Part shown: piece after piece, positions 50,714 through 59,810 of the stretch
Numbering within the stretch: position 1 is the first letter of the stretch
Layout of the letters: the number at the start of each line of letters is the position of its first letter
From: Luedemannella flava
GTDB taxonomy: Bacteria; Actinomycetota; Actinomycetes; Mycobacteriales; Micromonosporaceae
Direction: 5' to 3'
Length of the DNA: 64,000 bases
Assembly (NCBI RefSeq): GCF_039528515.1
Contig: NZ_BAAALT010000020.1
Span: forward strand, 1 to 64,000
Translations under genes and position numbers: made by a program
The notes under the pieces: model-generated
Database searches by the model: none
The model's input: only the letters and a program-made list of their open reading frames with translations
Told to the model about the DNA's origin: nothing

Positions 50714-52207
50714 TCAGCCCAGGCGGGCGATGATCAGTTCGCGGACGGTCTTGGCGTCGGCCTGGCCGCGGGTGGTCTTCATGACCGCGCCGATGAGCAC
50801 GCCGGCCGCCTCGACCTTGCCGGACCGGATCTTGTCGGCGATGGCGGGGTTCGCGGCGATCGCCTCGTCCACGGCCTTCTCCAGCGCCCCGGTGTCGGAC
50901 ACGACCTCCAGCCCGCGGGCCGCCATGACGGCGGCCGGGTCGCCCTCGCCCGCGAGCACGCCCTCCAGCACGGTGCGCGCCAGCTTGTCGTTGAGCTTGC
51001 CCTCGTCGACGAGCTGCTGGAGCTGCGCGACCTGAGCGGGCGTCACATTCATGGCGCCCAGCTCGACGCCGGCCTCGTTGGCCCGGCGGGCGAGCTCGCC
51101 CAGCCACCACTTGCGGGCGCCGTCGGCGCTGGTGCCGGCCGCGACGGTCGCCTCGATCAGCTCGACGGCGCCGGCGTTGACGATCGCCTGCATCTCGGCG
51201 TCGGCGAGGCCCCACGCGTCCTGCAGCCGCTTGCGGTGCACCCGGGGCGGCTCGGGCAGGGCGGCCTTCAGCTCGGCGACCCACGCCGGGTCCGGCGCTA
51301 GCGGCACGAGGTCGGGCTCGGGGAAGTACCGGTAGTCGGTCGCCGTCTCCTTGCTGCGGCCCGACGTGGTCTCGCCGGTGTCCTCGTGGAAGTGGCGCGT
51401 CTCCTGGGTGATCTTCCCGCCGGCCTCCAGCACGTTGGCCTGGCGGATGATCTCCGAGCGGACGGCCCGCTCGACGCTGCGCAGCGAGTTCACGTTCTTC
51501 GTCTCGGTACGGGTGCCCCACTCGGCGCCCGGCTTCGACAGCGACGTGTTCACGTCGCAGCGCATCGAGCCCTGCTCCATGCGCACGTCCGAGACGCCGA
51601 GCGAGCGGATGACGTCGCGCAGCTCCGTCACGTACGCCTTCGCGACCAGCGGCGCCTTCCCGCCCGTGCCGACGACCGGCTTGGTGACGATCTCGACGAG
51701 GGGGATGCCGGCCCGGTTGTAGTCCACCAGCGACTCCGTCGCGCCGTGGATGCGCCCGGTGGCGCCGCCGACGTGCAGCGTCTTGCCGGTGTCCTCCTCC
51801 AGATGCACGCGCTCGATCTCCACCCGGACCGTCTCGCCGTCGACCTCGACGTCCAGCCACCCGTCGACGCACAGCGGCTCGTCGTACTGGCTGATCTGGA
51901 AGTTCTTCGGCATGTCGGGGTAGAAGTAGTTCTTGCGCGCGAACCGGCACCACGTGGCGATGGAGCAGTTGAGCGCCAGACCGATGCGGATGGTCGCCTC
52001 GATGGCGGCCTTGTTGGCCACCGGGAGCGCGCCGGGCAGCGCCAGGCAGACGGGGCAGACCTGCGTGTTGGGCTCCGCGCCGAACTCGGTCGGGCAGCCG
52101 CAGAACATCTTGGTCGCGGTGCCCAGCTCGACGTGCGTCTCCAGGCCGATGACCGGCTCGAACCGCTCGAGCGCGTCGTCGTAGGTCAACATCGCCAGGG
52201 TCGTCAT
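50714..52207 (-). CDS. gatB: Asp/Glu-tRNA amidotransferase subunit B
   Basis: A 497-residue subunit of GatCAB, which converts Glu-tRNA(Gln) and Asp-tRNA(Asn) to their amides. FEPVIGLETHVEL at the start, FCGCPTEFGAEPNTQVCPVCLALPGALPV (the zinc-type Cys set) and VDYNRAGIPLVEIVTKP. The C-terminal YqeY-like tail ends with KTTRGQADAKTVRELI. Starts exactly after the gatA stop with GGAGG six bases upstream. gatC-gatA-gatB are one operon. Confidence 0.95.
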   Translation of the reverse strand: MTTLAMLTYDDALERFEPVIGLETHVELGTATKMFCGCPTEFGAEPNTQVCPVCLALPGALPVANKAAIEATIRIGLALNCSIATWCRFARKNYFYPDMPKNFQISQYDEPLCVDGWLDVEVDGETVRVEIERVHLEEDTGKTLHVGGATGRIHGATESLVDYNRAGIPLVEIVTKPVVGTGGKAPLVAKAYVTELRDVIRSLGVSDVRMEQGSMRCDVNTSLSKPGAEWGTRTETKNVNSLRSVERAVRSEIIRQANVLEAGGKITQETRHFHEDTGETTSGRSKETATDYRYFPEPDLVPLAPDPAWVAELKAALPEPPRVHRKRLQDAWGLADAEMQAIVNAGAVELIEATVAAGTSADGARKWWLGELARRANEAGVELGAMNVTPAQVAQLQQLVDEGKLNDKLARTVLEGVLAGEGDPAAVMAARGLEVVSDTGALEKAVDEAIAANPAIADKIRSGKVEAAGVLIGAVMKTTRGQADAKTVRELIIARLG

Positions 52208-53689
52208 CTAGACCTCCAGGTCCGGCGGGGTGAGCGTGCCGAGGGCGGACTCGAGCGCCGCGCCGACCCGGTACATGCGGTCGTCGGCCAGGGTCGGCGC
52301 CATGATCTGGAAGCCGACCGGCAGGCCCTCCGACAGTCCACACGGGACCGAGATGGCCGGGCCGCCGTAGAGATTCGTCGGGATCGTGTAGAGGTCCGCG
52401 AGATACATCTGGTACGGGTCCGCGGTGCGCGACCCGAACGGGAACGCCACGAACGGGGTCGTCGGCGACACCAGCACGTCGACCTGCTCGAACGCGGCGG
52501 TGAAGTCGCGCGTGATCAGGGTCCGCACCTTCTGCGCCTGCCCGTAGTAGGCGTCGTAGTAGCCGGACGACAGGGCGTACGTGCCGATGATGATGCGCCG
52601 CTTCACCTCAGCCCCGAAGCCGGCCTCGCGGGTGAGCGACATGACCTCCTCCAGCGACCGGTTGCCGTCGTCGCCCACCCGCAGGCCGTAGCGCACGCCG
52701 TCGAAGCGGGCCAGGTTGGACGAGCACTCGCTCGGCGCGATGAGGTAGTACGCCGGCAGGGCGTACAGGAAGTGCGGGCAGCTGACCTCGACGACCTCGG
52801 CGCCCAGCTTGACCAGGGCGTCCACCGCGTCGCGGAAGGCGGCCATGACGCCGGGCTCGGCGCCCTCGCCGCTGAACTCCTTGACGAGGCCGAGCTTGAC
52901 GCCGGTCAGGTCGCCGGTCGCGCCCAGCTTCGCGGCGGCGACCACGTCCGGCACCGGCGCGTCGATCGACGTGCTGTCGCGCGGGTCGTGGCCGGCGATC
53001 ACCGCGTGCAGCAGCGCCGTGTCCTCGACGGTCCGGGCGCACGGACCGGGCGTGTCCAGCGAGCTGGAGAACGCGACCAGGCCGTAGCGGGACGTGCCGC
53101 CGTAGGTCGGCTTGGCGCCCACGGTGCCGGTGACGGCGCCCGGCTGGCGGATCGAGCCGCCCGTGTCGGTGCCGATGGACAGTGGGGCCTCGTAGGCGGC
53201 CAGCGCGGCCGCCGAGCCGCCCCCGGACCCGCCGGGGATACGGCCCAGGTCCCACGGGTTGTTCGTGGGCCCGTAGGCGGAGTATTCGGTCGACGAGCCC
53301 ATGGCGAACTCGTCCATGTTCGTCTTGCCGAGCATCACCATGCCGGCGCCGTTGATGCGCTCCATGAGCGTCGCGTCGTACGGCGGGCGCCAGCCCTCCA
53401 GGATCTTCGAGGCGCAGGTGGTCGGCACGCCCTTGGTGGCGATAACGTCCTTGATCGCGATCGGCACGCCGGCCAGGGGGCCGAGCTGCTCCTTATCGGC
53501 GCGCGCCTGGTCGATCTTTCGGGCCTTCTCGATCGCGCCCTCGTTGTCGACGTGCAGGAAGGCGTGCACTTTGTCGTCGACGGCCGCGATGCGGTCGAGG
53601 TGGGCGCGGGTGACCTCCTCGGCGGAGACCTCACCGTCAGCGAGGAGGCGACCCAGCTCCGCGGCGGTCGCCCTGGTCACGTCACTCAC
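52208..53689 (-). CDS. gatA: Asp/Glu-tRNA amidotransferase subunit A
   Basis: A 493-residue amidase-signature glutaminase of GatCAB. Contains the Ser-cisSer-Lys site: Lys in PIAIKDVI, cis-Ser in the GGSGGGSAAALAA stretch, and nucleophile Ser in DTGGSIRQPGA. It liberates ammonia from glutamine for GatB. GTG 53689 overlaps the gatC stop by four bases; its stop abuts gatB. Confidence 0.95.
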   Translation of the reverse strand: MSDVTRATAAELGRLLADGEVSAEEVTRAHLDRIAAVDDKVHAFLHVDNEGAIEKARKIDQARADKEQLGPLAGVPIAIKDVIATKGVPTTCASKILEGWRPPYDATLMERINGAGMVMLGKTNMDEFAMGSSTEYSAYGPTNNPWDLGRIPGGSGGGSAAALAAYEAPLSIGTDTGGSIRQPGAVTGTVGAKPTYGGTSRYGLVAFSSSLDTPGPCARTVEDTALLHAVIAGHDPRDSTSIDAPVPDVVAAAKLGATGDLTGVKLGLVKEFSGEGAEPGVMAAFRDAVDALVKLGAEVVEVSCPHFLYALPAYYLIAPSECSSNLARFDGVRYGLRVGDDGNRSLEEVMSLTREAGFGAEVKRRIIIGTYALSSGYYDAYYGQAQKVRTLITRDFTAAFEQVDVLVSPTTPFVAFPFGSRTADPYQMYLADLYTIPTNLYGGPAISVPCGLSEGLPVGFQIMAPTLADDRMYRVGAALESALGTLTPPDLEV

Positions 53690-53985
53690 GCTTCCTCCTC
53701 CAGAATCCGGGGTACGCGGAAGCGCTGCTCCGCCGGGTCCGGCGCGCCGGACAACGCCTCGTCCGGGCCCAGCCCGGGCACCACGACGTCCTCGCGCAGC
53801 ACGTTGGTGAGCGGCACGGAGTGCGAGGTGGGCGGGATGTCGTCCGCGGCGACCTCGCCGACCCGGGCCACCGACTGCAGGATCACGTCGAGCTGGCCGG
53901 CGAACCGGTCCAGCTCCTCGTCGGTGACGGCGAGCCGCGACAGGCGCGCGAGGTGCGCGACCTCCTCGCGGGAGATGGCGGCCAT
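53686..53985 (-). CDS. gatC: Asp/Glu-tRNA amidotransferase subunit C
   Basis: A 99-residue GatC needed for stability of the GatA-GatB complex: ISREEVAHLARLSRLAVTDEELDRFAGQLDVILQSVARVGEV, then the linker with SVPLTNVLREDVV. First gene of the gatCAB operon, normal length for actinobacteria. GGGGG lies upstream of ATG 53985. Confidence 0.93.
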   Translation of the reverse strand: MAAISREEVAHLARLSRLAVTDEELDRFAGQLDVILQSVARVGEVAADDIPPTSHSVPLTNVLREDVVVPGLGPDEALSGAPDPAEQRFRVPRILEEEA

Positions 53986-54025
53986 GATGCCCCCTAGACC
54001 AGGTTCAGATTGCGTCGCGGTGAGT

Positions 54026-55393
54026 CTATTTGCCGCCCTGTGCGACGCCGGAGCCGGTCCCGGCCACGGGGTGACGCGCCGCGTCGTACCGGGTCAGCCA
54101 CGAGGGTATCGCCGCGGCCGGCATGGGAGCGGCGAATAACCACCCCTGGGCGAGCCCGCAGCCGGCGTCGGCGAGCATCCGCCGGGTCGCGTCGTCCTCG
54201 ACGCCCTCGGCCACGACGCGCAGCCCCAACTCGGCGCCCAACCCGACGATCGCCCGCGCCACGGCCGCGTCCTGCGGGTCGGCCGCCATCCCGAGCACGA
54301 ACGACCGGTCCACTTTGACCTCGGTCAGCGGCAGCCGCCGCAGGTGCCGCAGCGACGAGTACCCGGTGCCGAAGTCGTCCAGCGACAGCCCCACCCCGAG
54401 CCGCGCGAGCCGGTGCACCGCGTCCACCGCGCGCGGCGGGTCGATCATCAGCGCGCTCTCGGTGATCTCTACCTGGAGGCCGTCCGGCGGCAGGTCGTGC
54501 GCCGTCAGCCGCGCGGCGATGCCCTCGACCAGCCCGTTCTGGTGCAGGTCCCGGCCGCTCACGTTCACCGAGACCCGGAACGCGAGTCCCACGTCCCGCC
54601 AGGCGGCGGCCTGCGCGACCGCCTCGCTCAGCACCCGCTCGGTGACCTGCCGCATGACGGCCGTCCGCTCCGCGAGCGCCACCAGGCGGGCGGGCTGCAC
54701 ATACCCGCGCTCGGGGTGGCGCCACCGCAGCAGCGCCTCCACGCCGACGACCCGACCGGTCGCCAGCTCGACCTGCGGCTGGTAATGCAGGCTGAGCTCG
54801 TCGTCGTCGCGGCCGAGCGCGGCGCGCAGGTCGGCCAGCAGCGCCAACCGCTCCGCGGAGTGGTGGTCGGCCCGCGCCGAGTACAGCGCGACGCCCGCCC
54901 CCGACTGCGCCTGCGCCATCGCGGTGTCGGCGTGCCGCATGAGCGTCTGCGGGTCGTCCCCGTGCTCCGGGTAGAGCGCCATCCCGATCGCCGCGCTCAC
55001 GTCCAACGGCAGCCCGTCGAGCACCACCGGCTCGGCCAGCAGCGCCGCGACCTGGCCGGCGCGCTCGGCGGTCGCCCGCCCCTCGACCTCTCCCCCACGG
55101 GCCACCATGATCGCGAACTCGTCGCCGTCCAGCCGCGTCACCAGGTCGCCGGGCGGCAGGTGAGCCCGCAACCGCTCCGCCACCGCGGCGAGCAACCGGT
55201 CGGCCATGGCATGCCCGAGCGCCTCCACGACCTCCCGGAAAGAATCAAGACCCAGCAGGAGTACGCCGTCCAGCGCGTCACCGCGCCCGACCGCCGCGAA
55301 GAACGCCCACCGGTCCGGCAGCCCGGTCACGGGGTCGACGCCGGCAAGATCACGCGGCCCCCCGCGCAGCCGCCGCACGGCATCCCGAATCAC
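54026..55393 (-). CDS. Cytoplasmic GGDEF-EAL protein with degenerate GGDEF motif
   Basis: A 455-residue soluble protein with an N-terminal GGDEF-fold domain whose signature reads LDGDEFAI, so the first Gly of GGDEF is replaced by Asp, which usually abolishes diguanylate cyclase activity. The C-terminal EAL domain has VEALLRWRHPERG and DDFGTGYSSLRHLRRLPL. The metal-binding residues seem intact, so cyclic di-GMP phosphodiesterase is the likely activity, with the GGDEF domain perhaps sensing GTP. The GTG start at 55393 adjoins the large repeat array, which occupies its upstream region. Confidence 0.87.
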   Translation of the reverse strand: MIRDAVRRLRGGPRDLAGVDPVTGLPDRWAFFAAVGRGDALDGVLLLGLDSFREVVEALGHAMADRLLAAVAERLRAHLPPGDLVTRLDGDEFAIMVARGGEVEGRATAERAGQVAALLAEPVVLDGLPLDVSAAIGMALYPEHGDDPQTLMRHADTAMAQAQSGAGVALYSARADHHSAERLALLADLRAALGRDDDELSLHYQPQVELATGRVVGVEALLRWRHPERGYVQPARLVALAERTAVMRQVTERVLSEAVAQAAAWRDVGLAFRVSVNVSGRDLHQNGLVEGIAARLTAHDLPPDGLQVEITESALMIDPPRAVDAVHRLARLGVGLSLDDFGTGYSSLRHLRRLPLTEVKVDRSFVLGMAADPQDAAVARAIVGLGAELGLRVVAEGVEDDATRRMLADAGCGLAQGWLFAAPMPAAAIPSWLTRYDAARHPVAGTGSGVAQGGK

Positions 55394-55424
55394 GCCCCCA
55401 CGCTATGCGCTACCTGTCCGTTTT

Positions 55425-56036
55425 CGCCAGATCACCCCACTTCGTAACCAACCCGAGACCCGCCCCACCGCGCCAAAGCTCACCAGCGACGGCCGCGGGC
55501 GCAGGTCGGCCACCAAGAGCGCACTTTTGGCGGGATGGAGGCGCCGCGCCCTCGCCACATGTGCACATGTGGCGGGCACCCGGACGCTCTGCTCCGCCAC
55601 ATGTGCGCTTCTGGCGGGCCGGACGGCACTTGGCGCCGCCAACTGTGAACATGTGGCGAAGTAGGAACGCGGAGTCCCGCCACATGCGCACATGTGGCGA
55701 GGGGTCGCGGAGACTGGCCCGCCAGCGGCGCACATGCGGCGAGGCACAGGCACGCGGTAGCCGCCAAAAGCTCACTCTTGGCGACGCCCGAGGCCCCCAC
55801 CGCCACCAAAAGCTCACTCTTGGCGAGGTCAGGGCCATCCGGGCTCGCCAAAAGCTCACAGTTGGCGAGCCCGGGAGCTCTCACGCCCGCCACAAGCTCA
55901 CATCTGGCGAGGGCCGCGCCCTGCAACGCCGCCAAGAGCGCGCGAGTGGTGGGGTGCGGTCGCGCCGGCGTCGCCAAGAGTGGACATCTGGCGGAAGGGG
56001 CGGCGCGCGGGGGCCGACAGATGTGCACCGTTGGGA
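55425..56036. repeat. 42-bp-periodic array of 22-bp near-palindromic units
   Basis: About 15 units of a 22-bp motif: CGCCA at the left, a GYKCAC core at unit positions 9-14, and TGGCG at the right. Well-formed starts are 55511, 55553, 55595, 55637, 55678, 55720, 55762, 55804, 55846, 55888, 55930 and 55972, with a degraded one at 56015 and two at the left edge near 55425 and 55471. Ten of the twelve intervals from 55511 to 56015 are exactly 42 bases; the others are 41 and 43. Unit 55553 is a perfect 22-bp palindrome. The 20-base spacers are unrelated. All units keep the same orientation. The array lies between ligA and the EAL gene with no supported coding content. Confidence 0.92.
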
Positions 56037-56159
56037 CGACCTCGGGCCGCAACGGCTGCTAGTGACCACCCGGCGAATCGTGGAACCGTTCTCGCGGACG
56101 TCCACGCGGAGCGATCCAAGATCTTTTACAAAGATCGCCAAGGGCGCGGTTGGATGAGG

Positions 56160-58334
56160 TCACGCGGGTGGGGTGGTGGCTACCGGCCGGGCCGCGTCGG
56201 GGCCGTCGGCGAGGAGGACGGCGAAGCCGGCGTCGTCGAGGATGGGGACGCCGAGGGAGACGGCCTTGTCGTACTTCGAGCCGGGGTTGTCGCCCACGAT
56301 CACGAAGGCGGTCTTCTTCGACACCGAACCGGCGACCTTGCCGCCCCGGGCGGTGATCGCCTCGGCGGCCTCCTCGCGGGTGTACCCCTCCAGGGTGCCC
56401 GTGATGACCGCGGTGACCCCGGCGAGCGTCTGCGGCAGCTGCTCGGACGGCGGGCGGGGCTCGTCGGCCATCCGGACGCCGGCGGCGCGCCATTTGGCGA
56501 CGATCTCGCGGTGCCAGTCGACCGTGAACCACTCCGTGAGCGACTCGGCGATCTCCGGGCCGACACCTTCGACGGCGGAGAGCTCCTCGACGCTCGCCGC
56601 CTCGATGGCGTCGAGCGAACGGAAGTGGTCTGCGAGCGCCTGCGCGGCGGTGGGCCCGACGTGCCGGACGGACAGCGACACGAGCACCCGCCACAGCGGA
56701 CGCTCCTTGGCCGCCTCGATGAAGCCGAGCATCTTGACCGCGTTGGCGGACAGGGTGCCCTTCTTGGTCACGAAGAACGGCGCCGTCGACAGCCGCGCCT
56801 CGTCGAGGGAGAACAGGTCGCCCTCGTCGACGATCACCTTGGCGTCCAGCAGCGCCATGGCCGCCTTGAAGCCGAGCAGCTCGATGTCGAAACCGCCCCG
56901 TCCGGCCGCGTGGAACACGCGCTCGCGCAGCTGCGCCGGGCAGGACCGGGCGTTGGGACAGCGGATGTCGACGTCGCCCTCCTTCGCGGGCGCGAGCGGC
57001 GACCCGCACGCGGGGCACTCGGCAGGCATGACGAACGCCCGCTCGGCGCCCGTCCGCTTCTCCTGGACTGCGCCGACGATCTCGGGGATCACGTCGCCGG
57101 CGCGGCGCACGATGACCGTATCGCCGATCAGCACGCCGCGGCGCACCACGTCGGACGGGTTGTGCAGGGTGGCGTTGGTGACGGTCACCCCACCGACGTA
57201 GACGGGCTCCAGCACCGCGAACGGCGTCACGCGGCCGGTGCGGCCCACGTTGACCTCGATGTCGCGCAGCAGCGTGGTGGCGGTCTCCGGCGGGTACTTG
57301 ACGGCGATGGCCCAGCGCGGCGCCTTGCTGGTGGTGCCGAGCCGCCGCTGGGTCGCCACGTCGTTGACCTTGACGACGACGCCGTCGATCTCGTGCTCGA
57401 CGTCGTGGCGGTGCTCGGCGTAGTACTCGATGAACTTCCGGACGCCGGCCACGTCCGGCAGCACCCGCCACCGGTCGGAGGTCGGCAGGCCCCACGCCTT
57501 GAGCTGCTCGTACGCGTCCGACTGGCGGGCCGGCTCGAAGCCGGAACGGGCGCCGAAGCCGTGCACCACCAGGCGCAGCGGCCGGGAGGCGGTGACGCGC
57601 GGGTCCTTCTGGCGCAGGCTGCCCGCCGCCGCGTTGCGCGGGTTGACGAACGGCGACCTGCCCTGCGCGATCATGGCCTCGTTGACCTGCGCGAACGCGT
57701 CGACGGTGAAGAAGATCTCGCCGCGCACCTCCAGCAGCGCGGGCACGTCGGAGCCCTTGAGCTGCTGGGGCACGTCCGCGATGGTGCGCACGTTGAGCGT
57801 GACGTCCTCGCCGGTGCGCCCGTCGCCCCTGGTGGCGGCGCGGGTCAGCCGTCCGTTCTCGTACGTCAGGTTGATGGCCAGGCCGTCCACCTTGAGCTCG
57901 CAGAGGAACTCGACGTCGCCGGCGTCGCGGCGGACCCGGTCGGCCCACGCGCCGAACTCCTCGTCGTCGAGCGCGTTGTCCAGGCTCAGCATCCGCTGCG
58001 CGTGGGGCACGCTCGCGAAATCCGTCGAGTACGTCCCGCCGACGCGCTGCGTCGGGGAGTCGGCCGTGCGCAGCGTCGGATAGGCGTCCTCGATGCCCTC
58101 CAGCTCGCGCATCAACGCGTCGTACTCCGCGTCGCCGACGGTCGGCGCGTCGAGGATGTAGTAGCGGTACTGATGTTCGTCGATCTCGACGACCAGCTCG
58201 GCGTGCCGCTTGCCGACCTTCACCGGCGGTTCGGCCACCGCGACCGGGGCGGCCACCTCGGCGGGCAGTTCGGCCCGGTCGGCCGCCTCGACCAGCTCAG
58301 CCGCGTCGTGCGCAGCCTTGCCGCGCTGTGCCAT
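56160..58334 (-). CDS. ligA: NAD-dependent DNA ligase
   Basis: A 724-residue LigA that seals nicks in replication and repair. After a variable N-terminal extension: Ia domain (IDEHQYRYYILDAPTVGDAEYDALMREL), adenylation Lys in LCELKVDGLAI (about 147), HEIDGVVVKV, the OB fold, four zinc Cys (CPACGS... and CPNARSCPAQ), HhH repeats (SLSVRHVGPTAAQALADHF, SAVEGVGPEIAESL) and a C-terminal BRCT domain (LAGVTAVITGTLEGYTREEA). Complete. ATG 58334. Confidence 0.95.
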   Translation of the reverse strand: MAQRGKAAHDAAELVEAADRAELPAEVAAPVAVAEPPVKVGKRHAELVVEIDEHQYRYYILDAPTVGDAEYDALMRELEGIEDAYPTLRTADSPTQRVGGTYSTDFASVPHAQRMLSLDNALDDEEFGAWADRVRRDAGDVEFLCELKVDGLAINLTYENGRLTRAATRGDGRTGEDVTLNVRTIADVPQQLKGSDVPALLEVRGEIFFTVDAFAQVNEAMIAQGRSPFVNPRNAAAGSLRQKDPRVTASRPLRLVVHGFGARSGFEPARQSDAYEQLKAWGLPTSDRWRVLPDVAGVRKFIEYYAEHRHDVEHEIDGVVVKVNDVATQRRLGTTSKAPRWAIAVKYPPETATTLLRDIEVNVGRTGRVTPFAVLEPVYVGGVTVTNATLHNPSDVVRRGVLIGDTVIVRRAGDVIPEIVGAVQEKRTGAERAFVMPAECPACGSPLAPAKEGDVDIRCPNARSCPAQLRERVFHAAGRGGFDIELLGFKAAMALLDAKVIVDEGDLFSLDEARLSTAPFFVTKKGTLSANAVKMLGFIEAAKERPLWRVLVSLSVRHVGPTAAQALADHFRSLDAIEAASVEELSAVEGVGPEIAESLTEWFTVDWHREIVAKWRAAGVRMADEPRPPSEQLPQTLAGVTAVITGTLEGYTREEAAEAITARGGKVAGSVSKKTAFVIVGDNPGSKYDKAVSLGVPILDDAGFAVLLADGPDAARPVATTPPA

Positions 58335-58408
58335 CCGGCTCGCCCCCCATCACGTCGCGTGGAAGACCATCATCCCGCCCACCTCCGACAAAAGCGGCGC
58401 GCGCCCCG

Positions 58409-59398
58409 CTAGTCCCAGGCGGCGCCGAACGCGCTGAGGCGGTCGGCGTACTCGATGCGGTGGTCCCAACCGTCCGGCCACGCTGACATACCCAGGGCGG
58501 CGCCGAGGAACGCGCCCGCGAGAGCGGCGATCGAGTCGGAGTCCCCGGAGGTGGCGGCCGCGCGCCCCAGGGCGGCGACTGGGTCGTCGGGGAACAGCAG
58601 CGCGCAGTGCAGCGCGGTGGCGAGCGCCTCCTCGGCGATCCACCCCGCGCCCGTGGCCAGGCACGGGTCGGCGGCCCGGTCGGGGGCGGCGAGCGCCGCG
58701 TCGAGCCGGTCGAGCACGTCGAGGCACTCCACCCAACCCCGGTCGATGTACTCGTCCGGGGTGCTGGCGCCGGGGCGCTCCCACAGGTCGCCGAGCCACT
58801 CCTCGCGGTAGACGCCGCGCTGGCTGTCCGCGCGGGCGCGCAGCAGCGCCGGCACGTCGCGCAGCGGCGCCCCGTCGCGCAGCACACGCGTCGCGTACGC
58901 GGTCAGCTCGCTGGCGGTCAGCGCGGTCGGGTGACCGTGGGTCATGCCGGCCTGCAACTGGGACAGTCCGGCGAGGGTGTCGTCGTCGATGTCGGGCAGC
59001 AGGCCGACGGGCGTGACCCGCATGTTGGCGCCGCACCCCTTGGAGCCGGCGATCGTGGCGCGCTGCCAGCGGTAACCGTCCTCCAGGCCGGCGATCGCGC
59101 GCATGCAGGTCATGCCCGGGGCGCGGTCGTTCTCCGGCGAGCGCGCCCACTCCAGGAAGCGGGTGCGCCACAGCGGCTCGACGACCTCCGGCGCCCACGA
59201 CTGCGCGGCGAGCAACCCGTCCGCGACGGCGATCGCCATCTGGGTGTCGTCGGTGACGAGCGCGGGGTCGCCCTCCAGCTCACGCGGGCCGCCGGGGCCG
59301 TAGCGCGCCTCGATCGCCGCCACGTCGAGAAACTCGGTCGGCTTGCCCAACGCGTCGCCGTACGCCAGCCCGAAGAGACTTCCGCTTGCCCGCCGCAT
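58409..59398 (-). CDS. ADP-ribosylglycohydrolase family protein
   Basis: A 329-residue DraG-type all-helical hydrolase. The bimetal site is represented by TDDTQM (49-54) and the C-terminal GDSDSIAALAGAFLGAALG. These enzymes remove ADP-ribose from Arg, Ser or nucleic acid bases, or hydrolyse related compounds; the exact target cannot be read from sequence. The full conserved architecture is present. Downstream of the VOC gene on the same strand, with a short gap to ligA. Confidence 0.87.
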   Translation of the reverse strand: MRRASGSLFGLAYGDALGKPTEFLDVAAIEARYGPGGPRELEGDPALVTDDTQMAIAVADGLLAAQSWAPEVVEPLWRTRFLEWARSPENDRAPGMTCMRAIAGLEDGYRWQRATIAGSKGCGANMRVTPVGLLPDIDDDTLAGLSQLQAGMTHGHPTALTASELTAYATRVLRDGAPLRDVPALLRARADSQRGVYREEWLGDLWERPGASTPDEYIDRGWVECLDVLDRLDAALAAPDRAADPCLATGAGWIAEEALATALHCALLFPDDPVAALGRAAATSGDSDSIAALAGAFLGAALGMSAWPDGWDHRIEYADRLSAFGAAWD

Positions 59399-59420
59399 GA
59401 GCGCGACGTTACGCGATCGG

Positions 59421-59780
59421 CTATTCGTAGACGAAACAGAACGGGTGGCCCGCCGGGTCCGCGTAGACCGTGAAGCGCTCGCCGCCGCCGGGCAGTCTGG
59501 TCGCGCCGAGCGCCAGCACCTTCGCCTCGAACGCGGGCAGGTCGGCCCGCTCGATGTCGAAGTCGAGGTGGAGCTGCTGCGGGTGCTTCGCGTCGGGCCA
59601 CTGCGGCGGCACGTGGTCGGGAGCGAGCTGGAACGCCAGGCGCGGCAGCTCGTCGCCGCCGAGGTCGACCCAGTCGTCCTCGACGCCGGTGATCGGTTTG
59701 CCGGTGATCTCCGAGTAGAACTCGGCGAGCGCCTTGGGGTCCGGACAGTCGATGACGATCACGGAGAGCTTTCCCATCAT
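59421..59780 (-). CDS. VOC-family (glyoxalase/bleomycin resistance-like) protein
   Basis: A 119-residue single-domain vicinal-oxygen-chelate protein: LSVIVIDCPDPKALAEFYSEITGKPI, then QQLHLDFDIERADLPAFEAKVLALGATRLP and the end YADPAGHPFCFVYE. The metal ligands (His in LHLDFD and Glu near the end) fit the fold. Substrate unknown. Start may be 59780 or 59777. Confidence 0.85.
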   Translation of the reverse strand: MMGKLSVIVIDCPDPKALAEFYSEITGKPITGVEDDWVDLGGDELPRLAFQLAPDHVPPQWPDAKHPQQLHLDFDIERADLPAFEAKVLALGATRLPGGGERFTVYADPAGHPFCFVYE

Positions 59781-59810
59781 GACCCCGACCCTGCCACGGG
59801 AGTGTGACAG

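Noticed and set aside
55425..56036. CRISPR array
   Set aside because: Units are only 22 bp and degenerate, spacers 20 bp, and no cas gene or leader is in the window. Near-palindromic, phase-locked units argue against it.
55405..56157. A 250-residue protein encoded across the repeat array
   Set aside because: The open frame is explained by a stop-free repeat with a period divisible by three. Both strands are open in several frames, the reading phase of the unit changes within it, and no domain or ribosome site is visible.
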